A stretch of 64,000 nt of DNA from Argyresthia goedartella (lineage: Eukaryota > Arthropoda > Insecta > Lepidoptera > Argyresthiidae): assembly GCA_949825045.1 (NCBI GenBank), contig OX463818.1, positions 28,102,906-28,166,905 on the forward strand. Direction: 5' to 3'. Positions 10,320-21,240 of the stretch are shown here, in pieces; the first letter of the stretch is position 1; each line of letters begins with the position of its first letter. The position numbers and the translations under genes were made by a program. The notes beneath the pieces are model-generated. The model had not been told where the DNA came from and made no database searches. It saw only the letters and a program-made list of their open reading frames with translations.

Positions 10320-12440
10320 ATATAGAATATTCTTCTTCTTCGTGTGGAAACCTGTAGGGAGGATCAACGTAGATCCTTCCAGTATTCAGCCACCGCGATG
10401 GCTTTGTCAGTAGCCTGCATAAGGTTGGCCTGAGTGCAAGAAGTCGGACATAGCGGGCACGATAGCAGATGGCCGGAAGTTTGAGGGGCTCCGTAACGGC
10501 AGCTTGTGCTTGCATCCTCAGGCAAGGTTTTCCATAGCTGCTAGCCCAGGTTTTGGCCCGGAGGGAGTTTTTACTCAGGTTTTCCCCAATCAGGGCTTTG
10601 TGTGGGTTACTCTCAAGGCGGCAGGCGTCTCAGCAAGAGGGTCTGTTGTGGCCAGGAAGCTTCTTCTGGATTTAAGACGAGGTTTTGCTGGCTCCTGACC
10701 AAACAAAGGGAGGCGAGAGTCGTTGCATTATTTTACCCTCTCGAATATGGAGGCCACCCCACGGCGAAGAGGAGGCGGCGAGTTGTTCCATACTGGGGCA
10801 GCGTACTCCACCGCTGAGTAGCAGAGAGCCAAGGCAGTGGTTCTTAGTGTGTGCGGGTGAGCACCCCACGTTGTGCCCATAATGCGTCGCAACAGGTTGT
10901 TCCTCGTAAAGGCTTTGAACTTGCTCTTTTGGCAGTAACTTTTGAATGATAGGTTGCGATCAAGCGTTACTCCCAGATACACCGGGGTAAAAGTATGTTC
11001 CAGCTTTTTGCCCTGCCAAGTGATGTTCAGCTTCTCTGTTGCCATAAGGTTGTTGAGGTGGAATGCGCAGACCTGGGTCTTTGCTGGGTTTGGTTGCAGG
11101 TGGTTTTTCCTATAGTACACCGAGAGACTTTCGAGGGCACGTGTTAGATCGGCATCCATGGTTTTAAATTTCTTAGCTTGGGCTGCCAGTGCCAGATCAT
11201 CCGTGAAGAGGAAATGTCGCAACCTTCGAAAGTTTTCGAAGATTGGCTGATCGTTGGTGTAGATGTTGAATAACAACGGAGACAGCACACTTCACTGCGG
11301 CAGCCCATTTTTTTGATCGCGCTTCTTTTTCCTTAGAAGGAGACGATGAACCTTCTGTTCCACGGCATAGAAGCCACCATTTGAGTAAGATGGTAGTCCC
11401 CGGAGAGGTCAAACAGTTTTTGGATGAGCATACGGTGGTTGACTGTGTTGTATGCGGCTAACAGGTTTACAAGAACCACGCCCGTACCCAAACAAGTTTC
11501 GAAGCCGTTCTCAATGTGCTGCGTGAGGTTCAGAACCTGGCTTGTACACGACTTAACAGCTCTAAAACCGGCCTATTCAGGGATCAGCTTTTGGTCAACT
11601 GACGGTGCTATGCGCTGGAGGATCGGTCTTTCGAACAGCTTGTATAGTATGAACAGCAGCGCTATCGGGCGGTAACTTTTGGCTTCGTCGAGATTCTTGC
11701 CGGGTTTAAGGAGAAAAACAACCTGTGTCTTTCACCAGTCGGCCGGCATACCATGCTTGAGTGAACACTGTTTAAAGAGCTGCAGTAACCAAGGCCTTGC
11801 AACTGGGCTAAAGCGTTTGATCTGCTCCCCTCTGATGTCGTCTATCCCTGGGGCTTTTCCTTCCTTTAGGTTGTTTATAGCCAGGTTCCGTTCTGACAGG
11901 TTGAAAGGGGTTAAGAGAAGACCATCCTCAACTAAACTTTGGCTTGACAGTTTGGGTAGTGGGACCCGTCTCGCCGTTTGTTCTTTCTTGAGAAGCTGGG
12001 CTGCTATTTGGTCTGCTGACACTTTTGAGTGGGCGTTGCTGATATTGAGGTCGCAGTTTAGCTTTCTGATGAAAGTCCAGGCTTTTTTGCTGTTGTGCTT
12101 CATATCCATTCCTTGAACCAGGTTACACCATCTTTCTCGTCTGCTTTCAGCTAGTGCTTCCTTGAGACACACTCCTTCTGCTATCGTCTCTTCCGCGAAC
12201 CGGTCCTGGTCGAATAGCAGTTTGTAGGACTCCATGAGCGTTTTTGGGTCAGGGGTTAGTCCTGTGACGTAGCTGGTTCTACATCCTCTGGGGATGTTGG
12301 CGGGAAGCTGTCTTCACTGCGGGGATAAAAAGGTCGTAGTTATCCAATGAGGGTTCAAACACACTCAGCGTTTTATCGAGGCTCAAGGTGAACCCCTCCA
12401 AATTCGCCTTCTCAGATCGAATCGCTTCGATGATTTAGAG
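10320..12440 (-). pseudogene. Decayed non-LTR RT, minus strand, 5'-truncated
   Basis: Read on the minus strand from about 12440: LSLDKTLSVFEP and IPRGCRTSYVTGLTPD (linker), then 11732-12235 with KAWTFIRKLNCDL and KEGKAPGIDDIRGE (RT start), a stop, then KPGKNLDEAKSYRPIALL, AGFRAVKSCTSQVLN, NRRFIVSF and, at 10728-11288, MLSPLLFNIYTNDQP, FLFTDDLALAAQ (catalytic box with T in place of A) and the thumb region ending AVEYAAPVWNN. 10350-10560 holds a C-terminal Cys-rich piece (APQTSGHLLSCPLC). Several in-frame stops; no endonuclease. Clade uncertain, Jockey-like by general look. Confidence 0.7.
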
Positions 12441-12887
12441 GTTATTTTTACCATTTCATTTCCTTTTATTAAAGCTAGGGAGTCTTTCCTTTCGGAACTA
12501 TTGGTTCACGTATTCAAACGTGTATGATATGCATATTTAAGTAGATCTAATACGCAGAGTTAATTTAGGTTGCTTACTGGTATTGCAGTATTTTTCGTTT
12601 CAGTTTCGGAAGCATTTACGGATCAGATTATTAGGTTATAAAATATGTAAAGGGTGCAGGAAATGTAATAATTAATGTAAAGAGACTTTTTGATACCTTA
12701 ATTATCTAATTAATTAAAACGGCCACTAAGTATGGATCACAGAATAATTGTAAACATGTCTCCTAAATAATAGACCTGTCATCAAAATTGTAAATCTGTC
12801 ACCTGATCAAGTCTGCTGAATTGCATACGAAATATCAGGACAAAGTGGTGGGTCAGGCGAAGCCCCTTTAGCCTTAGTGTTAGTTTG
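12441..12887. other. AT-rich spacer, nothing recognised
   Basis: No open frame or repeat that I can identify between the RT relic and the MITE. Confidence 0.5.
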
Positions 12888-13315
12888 TAGGGTTCCGTAC
12901 CTGAAGAGTGCCAAACGGGGCCCTATTACTAAGCCTCCGCTGTCCTTCCGTCTGTCTGTCCGTCTGTCACCAGGTTGTATCTCATGAACTGCGATAGTTA
13001 ATTTTTTACAGATGATGTGTTTCTGTTATCGCTGTAAAAACAAATACTAAAATACAGAATTAAATAAACATTTAAGGGGGCTCCAATACAACAAACGTGT
13101 TTTTTTTTTTGCTGGTTTTTTCTCGATATTGATGACGGCAACAGGTAAACGCTTCAAATATTCAAATAATATTTAGTTATATTATTCACTTTAAAAATAA
13201 ATAATTAAATTAATATTTAAGGGGGGCTCCCATACAACAAACGTGATTTTTTGCCGTTTTTATAAATAATGGTACGGAACCCTTCGTGTACAAGTCCGAC
13301 TCGTACTTGGCCGTT
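12888..13315. mobile_element. MITE-like element with GGTTCCGTACC inverted ends
   Basis: Starts TAGGGTTCCGTACC at 12888 and carries the matching inverted end GGTACGGAACCC at 13271-13282, followed by a TTCGTG...CTTGGCCG tail. The interior has the phrases TGTCACCAGG, TATCTCATGAAC, ATGATGTGTTTCTGTTATCGC and GGGGGCTCCAATACAAC, which recur in the second copy inside the Helitron (42480-42896). I recall this sequence as very common in lepidopteran introns and intergenic DNA. No coding capacity. Confidence 0.75.
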
Positions 13316-13722
13316 GTTATTTATTTATTAGGTAACCTGTTTTATATTATTCAGTCCCACACTTTAGGTGTCATATCTATAATGTTAGGAACCAAAATTA
13401 TTTATAAGGTAATCAAAAATGTATTTATAAGGTGATCAATGAAATCATGCCCATTTTCATATAGGTACAAACTTTTATTTAATTGAAATCTGCTCAAGTA
13501 ACAACACATTAGTATTATTTGCTGGGTAACGTTACATTTTCCTGTATGCAAAATGACTAATACACAAAATATACAGTACGAATGACATTTCGTTTATCAA
13601 CCAACACGTTTTTATGTTAGTTAGATAGAACATCAGAAATGATCTATAAATTTTAAAGCCCTTTCAAACGCTAAAGGAGTGTCAGTTCCATAAAATTTGT
13701 TTTTTTCGGTAAAATGTGGCTC
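13316..13722. other. AT-rich spacer, nothing recognised
   Basis: Low-complexity AT-rich DNA between the MITE and the 13723-14094 open frame. Confidence 0.5.
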
Positions 13723-14094
13723 TTATTTCTGAGTACATAATGTCCATGAGAGTTCATACACCTTGACGTTACGCCCATTAGGGGCTTTAAAGATTGTTTC
13801 TGCACTGGATGTTAGAATCTCAACTTTTTTATTTTTTTTATTTTTTTCTTTTTTTCGTATTTCGCCTGGCGTATTTTCTTCTGGCCTTTGAATTTCTTTA
13901 AATTCTTCTGTGTGTGATGTTTCCTCTTCTTCAATCGTTTTTGTAGTTGAGATGGTCGAGGGCACAGGTGGCAGTTGACCAGATAATTCTGCATTTTGTA
14001 ATCGTCGTAACCTGATTAAATAAAACATTATATTTACATTCTGGCCCCTAGGATACCCTGTGTCATGGGAACCAGAAACAGGGACGTCACACAC
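13723..14094 (-). CDS. Hypothetical open frame, possible terminal exon
   Basis: 123 codons from an ATG, unknown protein. The first part (MCDVPVSGSHDTGYP) is just the translation of a repeat found again at 19078-19150 and 20387-20470, so that start is not credible. The remainder is lysine/glutamate-rich (PEENTPGEIRKKEKNKKNKK) and ends ELSWTLCTQK. A TTTAATCAG|G sequence at about 14012 on the minus strand could be a splice acceptor, which would make 13723-14012 a last exon. I do not recognise the family and it may be non-coding. Confidence 0.2.
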   Translation of the reverse strand: MCDVPVSGSHDTGYPRGQNVNIMFYLIRLRRLQNAELSGQLPPVPSTISTTKTIEEEETSHTEEFKEIQRPEENTPGEIRKKEKNKKNKKVEILTSSAETIFKAPNGRNVKVYELSWTLCTQK

Positions 14095-14115
14095 ATATAA
14101 AAATCCAAGACCTGA
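14037..14115 (-). repeat. SINE-like repeat fragment, copy 1
   Basis: About 75 bp matches 19078-19150 in opposite orientation (shared phrases TCTTGGAT, TATGTGTGTGACGTC, CTGTTTCTGGTTCCCA, CAGGGTATCCTAG). See the copy at 18990-19200, which has a tRNA-like head. Confidence 0.6.
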
Positions 14116-14749
14116 TGACTCTCATAGATATTCCATAGCTTTCTTGTAAGTGTGATGATCAGAAAATAAAATCATGGGTGTGATTACTATCAAAAGTATG
14201 GATATGATGAATACTTCCCATAGCAACGGATGTAAATACATTATATATTTCCTGGCGAATAGTTTTATTTTTACAGCACTAAATCCATAGATTTTTGACA
14301 TCTGCAATGAAAAATATTGCTTTGTACTTTGTACGCAATAAAGAAATGTCAAAAGTAAAATAAAGAAAAAAAAAAAAGAAAAATGTATTGGACAGAGTAG
14401 TTGGATACGAAATGAGGATAATTCTACTGCATATTCCCAGTCTTTCCCTTTAAATGAATAACAGGAAATTGATTTGAACCTATTTTGGGAGGACTGTCTT
14501 CCTCTTTACGGTGGCATGATATGGTATCTATTACTGTAATGCAATTCGGCGGTATATTAGGCAAAAGTTTTTGTTCTACCTAACCACTTTGTGATCGGAT
14601 CGGAGCGGAGTTCATTTGCTCATGGTAGTCGCCAGTTTTTGTGATCTTTGAACATTAGGAATGCGCCACTTCTACTGCGATCTACAAATCCATTTTCGCT
14701 TCCAGCGTGAAGTATTATCCATCGACGACCAGCGTGAAGTATTATCGTT
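14116..14749. other. AT-rich spacer, nothing recognised
   Basis: Poly(A)-rich stretch at 14345-14375 and AT-rich DNA without a recognisable gene. Confidence 0.4.
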
Positions 14750-15060
14750 CTTTTTTACTCCCTTATCCGTAGCAGAATGCCCACATCTTTTCATAGATCC
14801 AGGTTTCGTCAATATATATCACAGTTTTTTTGTCAGCACCAATTAAACCATTAGCTTTTATACGGCGTAATCTCGCCTAAAGTCATCCTTTTTTGATAAC
14901 ATTTTGAATCGATGTCCCAATTTGTTATTTAAATGTGTCTTAATGTGGTCTCACTCCCTTCATTATTTAAATCTCGCTTAGCAATAGCTATTTTTTTTCC
15001 TAGTACGAATTCTTTTCGCACTCAGTGTTGATGATTTATTGATTTAATTATATTTCTCAA
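14750..15060 (-). pseudogene. Relic of a DDE (Tc1/mariner-like) transposase
   Basis: The minus strand reads RRIKANGLIGADKKTVIYID continuing ETWIYEKMWAF at about 14765-14860; VIYIDETW is the second-strand/aspartate signature of Tc1/mariner-like DDE transposases. Upstream (14861-15060) frameshifted pieces such as GKKIAIAKRDLNNEGSETT fit the preceding helical region. Stops and frameshifts in every frame show a long-dead copy. I saw no terminal inverted repeats. Confidence 0.45.
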
Positions 15061-16089
15061 ATCTCTTATATTCAATGTCATCCAGTATTATTTTTTACTT
15101 AAAACTTAAAACTCGGAATTTTATTTTTCCCTTCTTATTTTTAAGACTTTTTAACGGGGAATCTTCGAATGAAAGTATCACCAAGTTTTCAGTAGTGAAG
15201 TATATTTTCAGTAGTTCCAAGATTTACAGTATTTACGGTGTTTCAAAAAAAACTCAGCACGACATCCCCAGTCCAACATACGTGTCCATAGGACCGCACC
15301 ACACCGTACGTTAACTTAACAACTAACTTTCCAATTATGGCGGCGATTATAGGTGTTATAACTTTTTCTTTTAATTTCAGGTATCTTAGCATGTTTATTA
15401 GGATTTCTTTGAAATTCAACACGTTCTGTTCAGAATCCGAAACATTCTTAAGTGCATTACTTACTACTAGCTTAAAAAAAACTCTTCGTAACTTCTATGT
15501 TCTTTTCAACATAATCACATTTATTTCGTGAGCGCGGCTATTGAGTATTTTTGTACTCATCTTCTCCAGTAATTTAGACGTGGCTCATTAGGTAAAGTAT
15601 GTCGTTGTTACTGTGTGCTACATCTATGGAAACTAAGGAGTATTATCTTCATGCCTAGTACCTATACCCTCATTTCTCACCTTAATTTTGTCATAGGTAG
15701 AGTTGTGTCAAGCTACACCTTGGCAAGAAAGCCAAGAAAATAAATGATGACAACATTTGCACACGACCGCATGATTTTAATCAAATATTTGGTTTGTCTA
15801 TTAAAACATGCAGTATTCCTCAAATAATGTCTCTTATGTTGCCATTTTTTTTCTAGGATTTCTTGCCAAGCCCTTGCAAATTTAACATGGTCACACAATA
15901 TTTAATACCTTTACAGGTGATAATGATATCAAATAGGTACCTAATGAAATCATAAAATATTCTCTCATTCACGAGTCACGACAAACATATCATTGCTAAC
16001 TGTACTATGTTTTCTTCACATGGCCAACATGTCTCTGGGCGATGACGTCATATAAAAACTTTGAAGGAAAGTGTCAATGCGGAGCTTAT
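15061..16089. other. Spacer, nothing recognised
   Basis: AT-rich DNA with short open frames only. The first 250 bp may continue the transposase relic upstream. Confidence 0.4.
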
Positions 16090-16236
16090 ACAAAACTGAT
16101 CAGTTGATCGTGTTACTAAGTATAAACTCCGCTCACAGTTATCCCTTGCTTCCTGTGTTTTGATGACACATGTCACAGGTAAGATAACAGTGAATGGAGT
16201 TTATACTTAGTAAGAAGTTCAGCTGATCAGTTTTGT
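16090..16236. repeat. Long imperfect foldback (54-bp arms)
   Basis: Left arm 16090-16143 and right arm 16183-16236 pair at 47 of 54 positions by my count (shared core TTACTAAGTATAAACTCC). The 39-nt spacer itself has CCTGTG...CACAGG. Arm and spacer sizes fit a small foldback transposon; a hairpin RNA is an alternative. No target duplication was obvious. Confidence 0.8.
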
Positions 16237-16340
16237 GAATGGTCTTTACTTAGTATAGAACGACGATTATTTCATTTTACAGTATTGATTGCATAGAGAA
16301 AGTTGTTGCATTATCCTAAGAAAATAATTATCATGGTGTG

Positions 16341-16360
16341 AAAACTCAAAACTCAAATAA
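16341..16360. repeat. ACTCAAA tail repeat
   Basis: A short ACTCAAA repeat next to TTTATTGTAC. The same type of tail ends the CR1-like insertion at 55381, so this is likely the 3' end of a minus-strand non-LTR fragment. Confidence 0.4.
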
Positions 16361-16930
16361 TTTATTGTACAGGCACAAATCAGTAAGGACACCCTTTAAA
16401 AATACAATTAAGTAGTAAGAAAATCCTCGATTTTCCGGAACTCCAGGAATTCCAAGTCATATCCATGTTAGTGATAACATTTAAAATCGCACCCAGATTC
16501 CCATCCCATGATCATGGTGATGATGATATGACTCAATCTTACATGATGAGGATGATATGATTTAACTTACAGCATAAGGTGCCATCATTATTTCCTAATG
16601 TCTGGTACTCTGGCTCATCGAAAATTGCTGGGTAGTGTAGTTTGCTATAAGCTTTTTGAATCTGAAAAGTCAACTGCAGCTTGGCTATTTAGTGCATAAA
16701 ATAAATAATGTCAACAAAAGTGAAATTGTAACGATCTTCTGCGTGTTTTATTGTATAAATCAAATACTTTATTAAAAACAAACTCAAGAAAATGCTACAA
16801 GACCTTAGCACAACGATCCTTGAAAGTTGTACTAAAGATGAATCGGTCAAAAACCCAACTCATGACCAATAGCAATAACGTAGGGTCGAAGTAGATTGCC
16901 AGGCTATACATAATATCGAAGAGTATTGGC
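16361..16930. other. Spacer, nothing recognised
   Basis: Contains ATGATGATGAT-like low complexity at 16500-16560. No gene recognised. Confidence 0.4.
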
Positions 16931-16933
16931 CAT

Positions 16934-16967
16934 TATCTGGCCCAAGTATACCTACTTGGGCCAGATA
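16934..16967. repeat. Perfect 15-bp inverted repeat at RTE 5' junction
   Basis: 16934-16948 and 16953-16967 are exact reverse complements with a 4-nt loop. The right arm encodes the LGQI of the RTE relic; the left arm is the inverted extra copy. Confidence 0.95.
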
Positions 16968-17520
16968 GTGTCCTACGAAAACAGACAAAACATGGAAATT
17001 GAGAGAAGAGTCAAATGCCTGGAAGAGCTTGTGGTCTATAAAGGATCTGATGAAAGGTACCCTTCCTATGACTTAAACTCTTAGATATGTATATTCTGCC
17101 GGTGCTCAGACTTGGTCAAAGACTAAACTTCGAAATCCAAACTCAAGGTTTGCCAGCTAGCCTTGGAGCGCAGTAGCTACAAGGCTAGCTGGCTAACCTT
17201 TCAAATATTCGAAGAACGGCTCACGTAAGGAACACAACCCAGCGCTCCTTGCTGACGTAGTTGTGCAGACCGCCAAGCTGAAATGGAACTGGGCCGGCCA
17301 TGTCTGTCGCATGCACCCAGACAGATATTGTCACTGAGTGGATGCCACAAGACAAGATGTACGCCAGCATTGGGGCAGGCCGAGGCGGAGATAGCGAGAC
17401 CTCGTTACGTTGCTGCCAGGGTAGATGGATGAAGGGCGTAGCCCAAGATAGGGAAATATGGGGAGACCTTTGCAAAGCAGTAGTGGGACACTCAACGGCA
17501 ACTAAAAACACACGCGGTAG
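16953..17520 (+). pseudogene. RTE-like non-LTR, C-terminal relic
   Basis: Frames give YLGQIVSYENRQNMEIERR, then IKDLMKGTLP, GAQTWSKTK, then QTAKLKWNWAGHVCRMHPDR and VAQDREIWGDLCKAVVG at about 17255-17490. KWNWAGHVCRM is a signature of the C-terminal region of RTE-type reverse transcriptases. It lacks the catalytic core, is 5'-truncated at about 16950 and carries stops and an inverted duplication (17145-17200). Dead copy. Confidence 0.75.
17145..17200. repeat. 21-bp inverted repeat inside the RTE relic
   Basis: Arms 17145-17165 and 17180-17200 pair with a single mismatch; the inner 14 bp (from GCCAGCTAGCCTTG) is perfect. The left arm fits the RTE reading, the right arm breaks it. Confidence 0.9.
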
Positions 17521-18989
17521 CCTGCAAATGTTGCCATCATTTATTTTCTACATTTAATTGCCAAGCTTTATAGGCGGTCCCAAATGAGGTAGCAGAGAGC
17601 AACAGTTAAGTACTCTTGATTAATCGGGGCAAGAGAAAGATCACAGAAATCCCCGCAGCTTGTTTTTTTCTCCATAGCAATGGTGATGAGCTTGCCCACT
17701 GTCACTCAATATGGAGTACTGAATAACTGAGTAAACGTTGCAGCAACTGTGCCTCTGCCACCCTGATTGGGAAAAGGCGTGACGTTATGTTTGTTTTGTT
17801 TACTTTGACTTACATATATCTGTAGATTTAGCATCACTAAAGAAACTCTTTCGTCATGCATAAATCTATCTAATTTAATACTCACCAAAAACAATATAAA
17901 CAGATATTTTATAATCATATCTGTTATTAATTTCGTCAAAGAAGTGGCCTAGGCTTGACTGGATTTAAACCGGTTTGATTATTCAATTAAACCTTATCGC
18001 ATTGATTACTTCGATTTCATAGATCTTATTTCAAGCTTGTATTTCAAGGCTTAGGTATGGTCCATGATACAACAATACATGCTTTAGACTTGGCCTTGCG
18101 ATCGACTACGCACAATGCTGCGGACTGTCAAGTCGGAAAGTCGGGTAAAGTTCTACAGAGAACGGAATGAGCCGGAAGTGACGTCACGCGGGATTTAATA
18201 AATTTCACTACTCATTAGAAATTTAATGAATGTGATGTTCATCGATTCGTCATTATAGTCCGAATGATACACTGTGTAATGGTACACTACATTATATATT
18301 GGTGTACTCCAAAGGACATGTAAAATTTACGTGTGACGTCACTTACCTATACCTACAACGTTACCCAGTCGAATTTCAATATGCATCGTCGCACATACTA
18401 AATATTTAAATATAAAATTATAATATATAATTTTTATTTGGGTGGGTTTTGAATAATTTATTTATATGATATAAGGAAAGTGTCATAGAGCCATATCCCT
18501 CCAAATAGGTATTTGTTCAAGTCTTTCCCGCACGTCTTTTGATATTGTATAGAGGACAAAAACAAACGAAAAAAAAAACATATGATATTAACCTAATTCG
18601 TCGCGTTTGATGATAATATAAAATTAAAGTAAATTAGTAAAATATAAAAAAAATTATCGCTGACATTTATACATGAAAAACTTTTTTTTAAATATATCGT
18701 AATTAAATGGGATTTTGCAGATAAATAACGATAACAAATAATAATATTCAATAGTGGCTATTATTAAAATTTTATTTACTGAAAGTTCTCAGTTAATATG
18801 AATTCCTGCTGGACTTTAGAAGGAAAAAACACTCTAGCCACTGAATTTGACACTTATTCTTTTTTACTTCGTTACTTCAATAAATATACCCTTTATTTTG
18901 AGATACATTTTATTCTCACAGGGCCTGGTTTTAATTTGTATGGTATTTGAAACAAAAGATAATTTTTCAGTGTTAATGCGTGAGCGTAC
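17521..18989. other. AT-rich spacer, nothing recognised
   Basis: No gene, RNA or repeat family recognised on either strand; short open frames only. Confidence 0.5.
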
Positions 18990-19200
18990 TTATGTCGATA
19001 ACCTCTGTGGCGAAGCGGTTTTGGCTCCGCCTACCATGCGAGAGGCTGGGGGGCAAAGAAAAAGAAAACCCCAGGTCTTGGATGTTATATGTGTGTGACG
19101 TCGCTGTTTCTGGTTCCCACGATACAGGGTATCCTAGCGTGGGGCCAGAAGCAATGTAGATGCCTGTATGTAAATGTTTATGTCTATAACTATTGTGGTA
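18990..19200 (+). mobile_element. SINE-like element with tRNA-like head
   Basis: CTGTGGCGAAGCGGTTTTGG (19000s) followed by TCCGCCTACCATGCGAGAGG resembles a tRNA-derived SINE promoter region (box A and anticodon arm), but a clear GGTTCGAATCC box B is replaced by GGGGGGCAAAG. The body (CAGGTCTTGGATGTTATATG and on) is shared with 14037-14115 and more weakly with 20387-20470. I infer an old SINE family. Confidence 0.35.
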
Positions 19201-19429
19201 ATCTAGGTAGCGTGATTCGTCAATTTCGTGAACTGTGTCTGCTTACTACTTCGCTCAAAAGTAAATACTAGGACTTTATGTCATTTCCTGGTATTTCGAA
19301 ACCCACCTTAATCAAAAAATATTTTTTTCCAGCTAGATTGCCCAAATATCTTAAATGTGCAACGACTCGACAATGTACAGATAGCAAAAAAGATGATTGA
19401 CGAATTCATAATTTCTTTTATTCATAATT

Positions 19430-19560
19430 TCTTTATTGCATACAAATGATATAATATAAGAGTATAGAAGAAAATAGTGTACAAAGGCGAGCTTATATCT
19501 AATAAGAGATCCCTTCCAGTAAATCAGGTTAAGATGGGAAAGGTTGATTGCTGAGCAGGG
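19430..19560. repeat. Common lepidopteran repeat tail
   Basis: TAGTGTACAAAGGCGAGCTT followed by ATATCTAATAAGAGATCCCT and TCCAGT is a phrase I recall from the 3' ends of interspersed repeats in many moths. The family name is not known to me with certainty. Confidence 0.4.
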
Positions 19561-20386
19561 GTAGACCTATGTTTAAACAATATGTCGAAATATGTAAATG
19601 AGTCCTTACAAATTAATGAATTACACAAGATAACAACAAAAAATATCCAAGCATGAAGCCAGTGACCTATCTACAGAGTAAGTCACCCTTAACCCCATAC
19701 TGAAGTGGAAAAAAATAAGGATGTCATATTTTAAATGCTAATTTTATTTCATGGTATGGTTGGTTTTAGCCAATCCATCACAATTAATTCTCATTCACTT
19801 TTTCCGATTCCTATGGGAATCACGGCTAAAGAAGTTCTTCACTTCAAAAGTTTGTCGGCGTAGAGTAGAACCGGGGGAAACCAGCCCCCCTCCCCTACCC
19901 CGGAAACCGGCCACTCATAACTTTAGATGTAAAAATAAGGAAACTTTATTCACTACACGCCATCTATATATTTTTTGGTGATACTACGACTCATTAGCTT
20001 TCATCATAGATCTCTTTTACCGCTATCACCGCTAGCGCCGAACTGACGATTATTTTTTTGCCACTTGCCCGGCGTCACAGGTGGTTTCTTACTAATCGCT
20101 TAAGCAGGTGAGTTTTTATAAATTTTATTTTGTTTGTTATTTCTGGTATTTTTGTGTTGGTTTAAGTGTTATTTTTGTAGCATATGAATCAAATAATACT
20201 ATGACTATCATTGTTTGAGTTAAATTTCACTAATTACAGAAATAGGTGGGGTGGCCAGTTACTGTTTTTTTTTTTTTGGGTAACCGGCCACCTATGCCGA
20301 TTACTATCAATCAATCAATTACGATAAAAATTGAGTTGAAAAAAATAATAATTTATTCATCAATATAAGAAAAACATACAATGAGT
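19561..20386. other. Spacer with a small inverted repeat
   Basis: No gene recognised. 20250-20262 and 20280-20292 form a 13-bp inverted repeat (GGTGGCCAGTTAC against GTAACCGGCCACC, one mismatch) around a T-rich loop. A related GGTGGCC phrase recurs at about 21304. Confidence 0.5.
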
Positions 20387-20470
20387 TGTCGATGACCCCC
20401 ACACTAGGCAAGCCTGTGTCGTGGGAATCGAAATACACGATTTACCCAGTGATTTGTACGTCACGCGCCA
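20387..20470 (-). repeat. SINE-like repeat fragment, diverged copy 3
   Basis: On the minus strand GATTCCCACGACACAGG and GCCTAGTGTGGGGG match the body at 19105-19145. More diverged than the other two copies. Confidence 0.4.
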
Positions 20471-20599
20471 TTTGCACGTCATAAAAAGGAAAATAATAAT
20501 AATTTCTTAGAATAATAAAATATATAGCATTTATTAAATAAGATTTTGTTTATAATTTGAATTTAAATTTATTTCAGGCGATATTTGCAAGCAGAATCT

Positions 20600-21240
20600 C
20601 AGTTTTGTCGTATGAAATCGTTTCCAACCATCTCTGCAAAGTTGCTTTAGATTTATTGAGAGACATGTTTTTTAACTATTTGATTGTAAACATGTGCGTT
20701 AATGCATGGGCTAAAACGACAGGCAAAGGCGGTTCTAGTACGAGGTATAGGAATTCTAAAAACTGAGTTTTTCAGCAACTGCAAATACATAGCCGAGTTT
20801 AGAGTCGTTTTATGCCTAGATGCAGTTTTATGAAAATATAAAAACTTTTTTTTGCTTGTATTATGTGTCAGAAGATGATTTTTCAACCAATTGGCTACAA
20901 TCGTCATTCCATACTCGGCGCTGGAGAAAGCATCATTCCAGCTGTTTCCATGGAAAATTTGTTCTGTATCATCAACATAGCAAATTATTTCCGTATTTTT
21001 AGCAGCAAACTATGTATATTATTAATGTACAGGATAAAGAGTGTTGGTCCGAGTATACTGCCCTGCGGTACCCCGAAACTCATCGTTTTGCTGTCACTTC
21101 TTTGGTGGACAATCCTTACACAAATAGCTTTGCAACCAGTCCAGAGCCAAGCCTCGTATTCCCAGTAGTTCCAGCTTACTTAGAAGTATGTGGACGGAGA
21201 CAGTGTCAAAGGCTTTGGCCAAATCTAAGTAGAATCTACA
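20600..21240 (-). pseudogene. Decayed non-LTR RT core, minus strand
   Basis: Reading down from 21240: FYLDLAKAFDTVSVHILLSK (RT motif A with its aspartate), LDWLQSYLCK, then after a frameshift SFGVPQGSILGPTLFILYIN (21040-21100), then YVDDTEQIFHGNSW (catalytic YxDD box with V) and TIVANWLKNHLLTHNTSKKK (20800-20907). The order is that of a CR1/L2-like RT. Two or more frameshifts; no endonuclease or 3' end seen. Confidence 0.7.

Noticed and set aside
13723..14094. A confident host gene
   Set aside because: The first third of the frame is repeat-derived and the rest is low-complexity Lys/Glu; only a weak splice acceptor supports it. Kept at low confidence.
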